Assembly (NCBI GenBank): GCA_030512335.1
Contig: JAULSU010000004.1
Coordinates: 4,278,001 to 4,342,000, forward strand
Direction: 5' to 3'
Source of the DNA: Immersiella caudata
Taxonomy: Eukaryota; Ascomycota; Sordariomycetes; Sordariales; Lasiosphaeriaceae
Length of the DNA stretch: 64,000 nt
Every line of letters starts with the position of its first letter. The first letter of the stretch is position 1. Both the position numbers and the translations under genes were made by a program. Below, piece by piece: positions 56,886 through 64,000 of the stretch. The notes beneath the pieces were generated by a model, which saw only the letters and a program-made list of their open reading frames with translations, had not been told where the DNA came from and made no database searches.

Positions 56886-58746
56886 CTAAAACGGCCGTGG
56901 ATCGCCAAGGTGCAGGTTCTTCTCCAGCTTGGAGAGCTTGCGATCCCTTTCGTAGTTGAAACCGCAGTTGTGGCAGAGAGACTGGGTTGAGTTAGCACAA
57001 GCCTAATTGATAGAACGTTGGGGTTCTTACTCTTGGTCCATAGGGACCATCTCGAACGGCCCACACATTCGATCCCCATACCTTGCAATGCGAGCACCGC
57101 CAAGTCGATCGTTCGTTGTCGGTAAGGGTTCCACCGCCACCATACCCGCCCCCGCCTCCCACGTCTGGCGTGAATCGCCCGCCTGGGGTGCCCGACCGCG
57201 CCAAGGGAGACAGACTCCTGAACCGCTTCTTCTTTTTGCTGCGTTCGCCCCGACCCATGCGCTCCTCCTCCTGCTCGATGAGGCCGCCGAACCCAAACCC
57301 GAGGGGTAGGCCGCCGGCCATGCCAGTATTGCTGCTGAAACGCGCCGTTTCTCTCCTGAGTCGTCGAATCTGTCGCTCTCGGTCGCCTTCTCGTTTCTCA
57401 ATCTCCTCTTTGCTGAGGGTCTCGAGCTTTGGCTCCCAATCGTCCGCCAGGTGTTCTGGATCGTACCGCCAGCCGGCACCCTCGCCGCCTGCCGTGACCG
57501 CTGCGTCGTTCGGGAACTCGGAGCCAGGACCGCCGCCGAGGGCAGTTCCGCCCCAGCCCGCCACCAAGCCGCCCGCTTCGCATGCCTCCTTCTTGAGCTT
57601 GAGTACCGCCTCGTAGATCGCGTGCGTCATAGCAGGAACCCACTCTCCGTGCAAACCCAGGTCCGCGCAAGTGATCTTGGCGAATGCCTCGGCTGTGCCC
57701 GGGGGGTGTAGCAACGACCACTCGAACTTGTCCGTGTATACTTGGGATGAGAGGTTGATGTTCAGGTTGATGATGCATCGGTACGTATCGTCGGGGCTGT
57801 AGTCGTCGGCGTCGGGCGGGATGGGGGTGGCTGCAGCTGTAACCTCGCCGGCAGAGGTCTGCACTGCTGCGGGAGTCGGCGGGGCAGGCAAGGCAGACAA
57901 CCTTGACGGGGTCGATGGTAGGTTGCCACCTGACGGGGTGTCGGCCCTGCTGAGCGACGCTGTATTCGGCGCAGGGGTGGACGACTCGAGACGGGTCAGC
58001 GCCTTGGGTGGCTCGGGAGCACTTGGTCGATTGACGTGCGAGTGGAATAAAGGGTGAAGCGCAACACCCGCATACTCCTCCAGTTGTGTTCGGATTTGTT
58101 TGCTAATCTCAGCGGCCAGCTGAACCCTGTTGGGCAGATCCAGGTCCTGGGCGAGCTGCGTCGCAAACTGGTCGGGGGTAATGAGCGTCTCGTGCAAGTT
58201 CCACAAGAAGTTGTCGCGGAGACGGTATGGGACGGTAGTCTCTTGTGGCTTGAATAGTGGGTTCCCATGGTCCATGTTATGGCCCGGCACGGGTATCGAG
58301 GGTGGTGGGATGTAAGCGGGCACATCAAGGTCGATGCGAATCGGGATCAGGGTGAGCGGAAGCGCTGCTTGGGCGTAGTTTTGCTGGTCGGACCGGCTGA
58401 CACGCGTCTTTCCCATCCATTCCCGCCATACGCCCTGTACTTCGACGGGTGCAGATGCGTCTTTTCCGACCTTGTCGCCTGGGTCGCCCTTAGCGGTGCT
58501 GTCGTCGCGTCGGAGGCTGCGAAGGCCGGTTGGGCGGCGCCGGCTGTCATCGTCGTCATCGTCGTAGTCATCATATCCATCCTCTGCGTAGTTGATAATG
58601 GTAGTACCTCGCTTGGTGGTGCGCGACAGAGGGTTCGCGGGCGCAGCGCTGGGCAGCACTGGGGCGAGGAGAGAATTGTTGTAGGTGCGCAGCCTCGGCG
58701 CGTACGAGGAGAATACGGCCTGCTGCGACTCAGGTTTGGCCGTCAT
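56886..58746 (-). CDS. sfh1: SNF5/Sfh1-type subunit of chromatin-remodelling complex
   Basis: Exons are 57031-58746 and 56886-56981. The 49-bp intron 56982-57030 runs GTAAGA to CCCAG in phase 0, giving 603 residues. The N-terminus (VFSSYAPRLRTYNNSLLAPV) and a basic-acidic patch (KRGTTIINYAEDGYDDYDDD) match the Sfh1/Snf5 type. Two SNF5 repeats follow: VPYRLRDNFLWNLHETLITP and then INLNINLSSQVYTDKFEWSL. A Gly-rich region leads to a GATA-like finger, CSHCKVWGSNVWAVRDGPYG then SLCHNCGFNYERD, whose two Cys pairs lie on different exons. The protein acts in the nucleus in an RSC or SWI/SNF complex. Assignment to Sfh1 rather than Snf5 is likely, not certain. Confidence 0.9.
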
Positions 58747-59237
58747 TGCGAAAGATGGATGCTGGTGACGCTAGGGGTTATCTCATATCGGCCGGAAGAT
58801 GGGACGGTGCGAGAATACGGGGGTCGGCGTCGCCCAGGGAGCGAGTCGAGAGCCGCGACAACGGCGCGACAACTGGAGCAAGTTCGAGCCAGAAATTGTG
58901 GGAGTTGGCCTCTGGGAGCCGGGTGCAATACTCGGCGCTATCTCAATTGGCAAGATAGAGGGCGATAGCTCCGCGGACAATAACGCAGATACCGCGGGAA
59001 GGGCGAAGCTAGTTGTCTCGATGTCGAGCTTCTGGACGGCGACAGCTTCTTTTTCCTGACGTGCAGTCAAAACGCGACAGTTGGAGAGCGCAGCCGAAAA
59101 TAGTTTAGCGCCCTTGGCAACCTGGAAGCAAGGGATTGCCTTAGCTAAGCGGTGCGTATTTCGGCTAATCTTCGGCTTCTCTCAGCTAGATCTCTTCAGA
59201 GCCGCAATTCCGGAGATTCGCATTTTCTGCCTGCGTT
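58747..59237. other. Intergenic region upstream of sfh1
   Basis: Promoter side of sfh1. No other gene recognised. Confidence 0.5.
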
Positions 59238-59740
59238 TCATGCGTCTTCTGGCTGCGGGTGTTTTCCTCTGCAATAGCTTTGGCATTGCCAGGCCGCTCC
59301 CCAAGGCTCACTACCAGTAAACACAAGCACGCACTTGAAACTCTGCCATTCGATCGCTGCTTGGAGGTGTGGCATATCTCTGAGGAGTGCGTCGGGTGCG
59401 ATGTCCGACGGAGAGAGGCCGCCTCTCCAGTCTCGGGCAGCATTGACCTCAGCCTGCAGCTTTCGCATCGCTATAGCTGTAGTATCGCTCCCTCCAGCCC
59501 ACTGGATGAAGTCTTGGGAGGCGACATTTCCCTCGACAGTCTCATCTCTACGAACTGTTGAAGATTGTCGGTGTCCTGCTTCCTGTTGTCCCGGTAAGGT
59601 GGGTCCACATACTTCTTGAGTAGCCTGACCAAGGCATCTCTATCTTGGACCATGAGCCACGGGTCACTGAATTCAGTGGTTGGTGAGCTGGGAATATGGT
59701 GCAGGGGTTTCCATATGAAGTCCGCAGGAGGGCTTGCCAT
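59238..59740 (-). pseudogene. Cytochrome P450 relic (I-helix fragment)
   Basis: On the minus strand, PADFIWKPLHHIPSSPTTEF and DRDALVRLLKKYVDPPYRD lead to NLQQFVEMRLSRE. One frame change near 59525 gives DFIQWAGGSDTTAIAMRKLQ, where AGGSDTT is the oxygen-binding I-helix motif of P450s. The sequence then reads AEVNAARDWRGGLSPSDIAP and LLRDMPHLQAAI before losing resemblance. The 15-25 residues that normally follow the I-helix before the KLQ-E segment are absent. No ExxR or haem-Cys motif is seen. It is a decayed fragment with an internal deletion. Confidence 0.7.
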
Positions 59741-61001
59741 GACGTTAGCTGGGACAAGCAAGCGGCACGGCCGGGTTTTTTTCAACCAGGCCTTAACCCA
59801 GTGCCGCAAGCCACAGCGTGGAGTTCAAACGAAGCTCGACATTCCACTGAATTCACCGCACCGCGTAGCGGTGATGTAAGCAGCATTCACCCGCCCAGAT
59901 GTGTACAAAATGAGACGCAAGATTCAAGCCGGCTCATAAATTCAGTCAGCTCTGACCTAATTATTTCTACCTTGCCATGCGCCACATCCAATGTCTAGAG
60001 TTTTATCCGCGGTTTACCCCAGCCCCTTTTCAGAGGAGAATGTCCCCTTCAACTCGAACAAAGGACCCCCTTTGTAGCACCGCTTAGATAAAGTCTCGCG
60101 TGTCTAGTCTAGGGGCTCTGACGTGATTTTGAATTGCTGCCCAGTCAGCTTCCCGCTTGAACCTCACCCCCAACCGTTGGAGCTTTTCCTTTCGCATCCA
60201 ACGTTCACTCCACAGGCTTGCCTCTGGTCGTCCACTGCCATCCTAGCTTGACTGCTAGCCTGTTATCCGCTTTAAATAAGCGGGTCTTTGAGATTGCGGC
60301 AACCCAGGGCCTGGGTTGCTCCTTCCTCGCCATGGGAATGCCAACCTAAACACCAGGCAGCCCAATGATTTTCCACCCTACTCAACTCAACACCCTCGCC
60401 GCTATTTACAGTTGTGGAAAACCCTTCCTCTCGATTTCGCGAGCACCTCACTTGACGGTTCTACCCAAAGCTGAACGAACTCGACTCTGCGGTGGTGACC
60501 GTCTCATCTTGTCTTGTCAGCTTTTGTTGTCTCAACCCGCCATTTTCGAGAAACCCCAAGGCGTCATCCCGTTAAAAGAAGGTAAGCAGATTCAGTTGAC
60601 CTTGTTATTCACTTGGAAACCAACTCCTGCCTCCGAAATTGCCGCTTCAAAAGCCAGACTGTTCTCATTTGTTCCCTTGCCATCAACTCTTCCACTTCAC
60701 AGCCTCCTTGGCTTCCTCGAGAGCCAACCTTCTCTCTAACATCAACACACTCCAACCCACGCAATCAAACTTGCTTCCTTCAATTGCTTTGCCGATTGCT
60801 TCTTCGCCTACCCTGACAGCATTCCAACATCTTTTGCTTCCCTTACCAGACCGCAGCCAACATACGTCCCTGTCCTTGGCCGCTTGCCAACCTGCCCTCT
60901 TTACGCGCCCACTTCGAGACCAACTGCCCCGAACTTTGTTCAATTTGCTTCACTCTCACTGACACGCTTCATGTTTTGTCCCTTCGCAGCGTACTAGCAA
61001 G
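59741..61001. other. Intergenic region and probable long leader of the RNA ligase gene
   Basis: From about 60350 to 61001 the plus strand is strongly C/T-rich, as in fungal 5' leaders. Short frames there (60365-60962) could act as upstream frames but show no family. A GTAAGC at 60582-60587 and CGCAG at 60985-60989 could bound a leader intron. Confidence 0.45.
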
Positions 61002-63128
61002 ATGTCGGCTCGCAAGTTGTCTACGATCAGGCAAATCAACGAGATCAAGCGCGTTAGCCGCAACCAGAGTCTCTTGATCATCGATGGATGGAACGTCGTC
61101 ATGAAGACGCCCGGTGGCGAAACCGATTTCAGCCTTGGCGAATTTGTTCTGTTCTTTGAAGTCGATGCCTGGCTTCCCGCCAACGGAAAGCATGGGCGCC
61201 TGTTCAAGGATGTTGGAAATCACGCCCAGCTTGGTGGAGAGGATGGCTTCCGTGTCATCACAAGGCCGGTTACCTCTACTTTCCAGCCGTACCAGGTCAT
61301 ACGGTCCCAAGGACACGTCTTCAAGCTTGGTGCACGCAAGTTCCCCGAAGTCCACGCTGCGTTTCTCAGGGAATCAAAGGCCACTGGCACTATGACGGAG
61401 GAGAATATCAAGATCCTCGCCGATGTTTTGAGGAAAATGGACTTTTCATCTCTCCTTGGCGTGAAAAAGTGGGAGGCCGAGTATGAGACCGACTTGGCGA
61501 ATCCCAAGATTCCCTCCTTCGTCACCAAGACAGAAATGGACCGGGTCCAAAACTGCGTCAACCTATTCAAGAAGCCAAAGTACAAGCGCTTTGTCTTCCA
61601 GGAATCCGTCAAGATGGACGGCTCTTCAATGACAATGTACTTCATCGATGACTCGTCCAAGCGCTGGGCTCATTTGCATCCACTTCCTGTCACCTTTGCC
61701 AGCCGAGCGGTGCCCTCGAGCGACATTCGCCTCGGAGTCTGTTCAAAGAACTTCGATCTTCTCGACAACGAGGTGAACAAGACGTTCTGGGATGCAGCCA
61801 TGAACAGCGGTGTCTTCAAAGTTCTTCGCGACATCGGGCACCCGCTCGCTGTCCAGGGCGAGCTGGTCGGTTGGAATATCAACGGAAACCCGCATCGGTA
61901 TCCGAAAGATGTCGTGGAATTCTTCATGTACTCGATACTTGAAATCGAAGACGGCGTTCGTTTGGACCCGCGAAAAGTCGAGCAGTTCGCCAATAGGCTC
62001 GGTTTGAAGCATGTCCCTGTGCTGGAGTATGTGAAAATTCCAGAGATCGCATCCAACCACCAGGAGATTCTGGATCGTGCCGAGGGAAGGAAGGGTGAAG
62101 GTTTGGTCTTCAAGAACTGCGACGATGGAAGATGGTTTAAGGTACATTCAGTCTCGTACCTCCTGGCCCGCGAGCAGGCGCAAGACGGGAGCAAGGTAGT
62201 CGCAACCCCTACCTACCCGGTCGAGGGCCCTCCCCGTTCCGCTCCTGGACTGTCTGAAAACGATGCAAAGGCGGTCTTCGACGAGCTGTTTCCCGGCCGA
62301 AAGGTATCGCCAGTTACGCCTACCCGTTCGGTTGCTCCCCAACCCTCGAGCAACCCCATCGTGGCGCATCTTGGGCGTCCGATTGCCAGCAGTCCGGCGC
62401 CCGGCACCCAGGAACGCGAAACAAATACCGCGAGCATGACGCCCTCCCGCATCCCAGCTACTGCCGAACCTGCCAATGCGAATGACGTGCCGCGCCGCGA
62501 GCGCATCAGAGCGAACATGTCAGCCCTTGAGGCTCGCAGAGCCAGCGCTGTCCCCATCAGCTCTTCCCCTATGACAGCATCAACCGAACAATACCAAACG
62601 GCGCCTGAAGAGACTCCTTCGGAGTACGTTTCACTTTCCGACGAAGAATACGACGGAGACTCCGATGAAGAGGAGCCTGTGCACCCCGTTCTTGAAGGAA
62701 TGCCTCGCGACGGCACCGCAGTTATCATTGGCGATCCCTCCGACCCTACCGGATGGAAAATCAAGCCTGAGGCCATGGAGGCCCGGATTGATGGCTGGCG
62801 CCAGGCATCAATCAACAAGACTCTACGCGCCGATGATGGAGGTCTCGGCACCTGGATCCATGAGTGGACTATCGGCTACTTCGGCGTAGACGACCCCAAG
62901 CGTCCAAAGGACGTGAATGATGTATTCTTCCACATCAGGCCGAAGGATTACCTCCCCGAGTACCGAAAAGAGCGACACCCGGATTTATTCACTCCACAGC
63001 CCGGGACTGTTCCGAATGTGCCAACGGCTCAGGTGGGCAGCCCGACCGCGGACAAACTCTTTGGCCCGATCCCAGAGGTTATGTCGCACAGCATGCGCGC
63101 CGATGCCGAGTGGTTGGGCCTTATTTGA
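61002..63128 (+). CDS. RNA ligase, Deinococcus Rnl5-like nucleotidyltransferase with fungal C-terminal extension
   Basis: A single exon from ATG 61002 encodes 708 residues. The N-terminal part (SLLIIDGWNVVMKTPGGETD, then YQVIRSQGHVFKLGARKFPE) looks like the OB-type domain that precedes the ligase core in the Deinococcus enzyme. Covalent nucleotidyltransferase motifs follow: Lys204-MDGSS (motif I), Glu287 in GELVGW (motif III), Glu366 in GEGLVFK (motif IV) and Lys380 in WFKVHS (motif V). Together they define an ATP-dependent ligase that adenylylates itself on Lys204 and seals RNA 3'-OH/5'-phosphate ends. After residue 400 a disordered linker leads to an uncharacterised globular end (GWKIKPEAMEARIDGWRQAS). 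Cellular role unknown. Confidence 0.85.
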   Translation: MSARKLSTIRQINEIKRVSRNQSLLIIDGWNVVMKTPGGETDFSLGEFVLFFEVDAWLPANGKHGRLFKDVGNHAQLGGEDGFRVITRPVTSTFQPYQVIRSQGHVFKLGARKFPEVHAAFLRESKATGTMTEENIKILADVLRKMDFSSLLGVKKWEAEYETDLANPKIPSFVTKTEMDRVQNCVNLFKKPKYKRFVFQESVKMDGSSMTMYFIDDSSKRWAHLHPLPVTFASRAVPSSDIRLGVCSKNFDLLDNEVNKTFWDAAMNSGVFKVLRDIGHPLAVQGELVGWNINGNPHRYPKDVVEFFMYSILEIEDGVRLDPRKVEQFANRLGLKHVPVLEYVKIPEIASNHQEILDRAEGRKGEGLVFKNCDDGRWFKVHSVSYLLAREQAQDGSKVVATPTYPVEGPPRSAPGLSENDAKAVFDELFPGRKVSPVTPTRSVAPQPSSNPIVAHLGRPIASSPAPGTQERETNTASMTPSRIPATAEPANANDVPRRERIRANMSALEARRASAVPISSSPMTASTEQYQTAPEETPSEYVSLSDEEYDGDSDEEEPVHPVLEGMPRDGTAVIIGDPSDPTGWKIKPEAMEARIDGWRQASINKTLRADDGGLGTWIHEWTIGYFGVDDPKRPKDVNDVFFHIRPKDYLPEYRKERHPDLFTPQPGTVPNVPTAQVGSPTADKLFGPIPEVMSHSMRADAEWLGLI

Positions 63129-63959
63129 GGATTCCTAGGAACCCAAGCGTGGGATTGTTCGGTGTTTTGACAAGAACAGAGGGACGAAATGGTGAGGGAA
63201 CGGAATGGGCTAAGATGTTGCAGGGAGCTGAGAACGAGGCTGTTTAAGAGTAATAAGGGCGGGGTGGATAGTCGACAGCATTGCCGCGGTTTGGTCCTGC
63301 AACCCAAGTGATTCCGGGAAGCTCACAGAACTTCGAGGGCAGAATTTATACCGTTCTTTCATGTTGACTGGATGAGCCGTGGAGACGACAAGTTACCGTT
63401 TCTTGGTATGTTAACGTGCCTTTGCAGTTCAGACGACATTGAGAGCCTTTATCTGGCACGAGGGATCTAATCTGGCTCCTCGAGAATTCCGACGAAAGGA
63501 TGCGGTGCGATGACTGCCGCGTGAGCTACGCGGAGCCGATCTCGTTCATGCAGCCGGGCCAGGCGGACGCGCCAGAACAACGCGCGCTGCCGGGTCAGAT
63601 GAATACTGCCTCTCTTTGAATTTGAGAGGATAGGAATTGCTAACACCGCCGAATATACAGCATTCCTTCCGTATTTTGGGTGCCTGGCATCTCGTCGCGC
63701 CCGTGTAAGTCAAATCCAGCCAATCAGATTCACGCATTTTCACAACTCGCCATCAAGAATCACAGCTAACAGAGAACAGCAGCAACAAAATCACTTCCGC
63801 CCCGCCTTTTTTTTTTTTTTTCGCATACTCCACGACAAAATCCACACCCCTCCAACCCCGGTGTAAGTCCCCCCAAACCAAACCAATCACACCCCCTCAA
63901 ATCACATCCCTCCGCGCCCACAACTAGTCCCCAACCCTTTCAGATTCACACCACCAAAA
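63129..63959. other. Intergenic region, no gene seen
   Basis: Includes a run of fifteen Ts at 63807-63821 and a C-rich stretch that is probably the leader of the next gene. Confidence 0.5.
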
Positions 63960-64000
63960 ATGTGCGAATACCACCTAACCTGCTTCGCCTGCCGTCGGCA
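63960..64000 (+). CDS. Start of a Cys-rich protein cut by the right edge
   Basis: ATG at 63960 in context CAAAAATG begins a frame reading MCEYHLTCFACRR, then the window ends. A GTGTAAGT near 63860 and a CAG near 63941 suggest a spliced leader. Many small fungal proteins begin with such Cys/His-rich sequence, but nothing more can be said. Confidence 0.4.
   Translation, partial: MCEYHLTCFACRR

Overview
The window is nuclear DNA of a filamentous ascomycete, most likely a Sordariomycete. Genes are moderately dense and split by short (about 48-150 bp) GT..AG introns, often with a GCTAAC-type branch site. The families present are fungal: Zn2Cys6 regulators, rhodopsin-domain (PTH11-like) membrane protein, LysM protein, HET protein, GH7 cellobiohydrolase with CBM1, S8 subtilase. 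The cellobiohydrolase reads most like Sordariales/Chaetomiaceae enzymes; that placement is an impression, not a search result. All exon coordinates were worked out by eye from splice signals and reading frame.

Left third (1-20 kb), accessory in character. A STAND/NACHT-type P-loop protein runs off the left edge. It is followed by a complete but dead Tc1/mariner-type transposon with 60-bp inverted repeats and TA target duplication (2323-3810), a two-LysM secreted protein, a truncated isochorismatase, a broken gene, a small cysteine-rich secreted protein and a tRNA-like pol III unit. Then come two sound genes, a 7-TM rhodopsin-domain protein and an APC-family permease. Three consecutive genes with frameshifts follow at 16-19 kb.

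Middle (20-40 kb), mostly intact. It holds a single-pass membrane protein, an intronless GH7 cellobiohydrolase with TATA box, an O-methyltransferase, two head-to-head Zn2Cys6 transcription factors (the first has a 20-nt microexon inside its zinc cluster), a large conserved fungal protein of unknown function and a secreted Thr-rich protein.

Right-centre (41-50 kb) is again accessory. It has two related C2H2-like zinc-finger proteins, a two-TM protein of unknown function and a HET-domain pseudogene with compensating frameshifts.

Right end (50.9-64 kb): a secreted subtilase, a small membrane-anchored protein, a pol III unit shaped like an intron-bearing tRNA whose anticodon position reads CTA, a 9-bp minisatellite, the chromatin remodeller subunit Sfh1/Snf5, a P450 relic, and an intronless RNA ligase resembling the Deinococcus Rnl5 type. 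One more gene starts 41 bases from the right edge.

The contrast is between housekeeping genes that read cleanly (permease, Sfh1, RNA ligase, transcription factors) and non-self-recognition, effector-like or metabolic genes that are often broken. No biosynthetic cluster or CRISPR array is visible.
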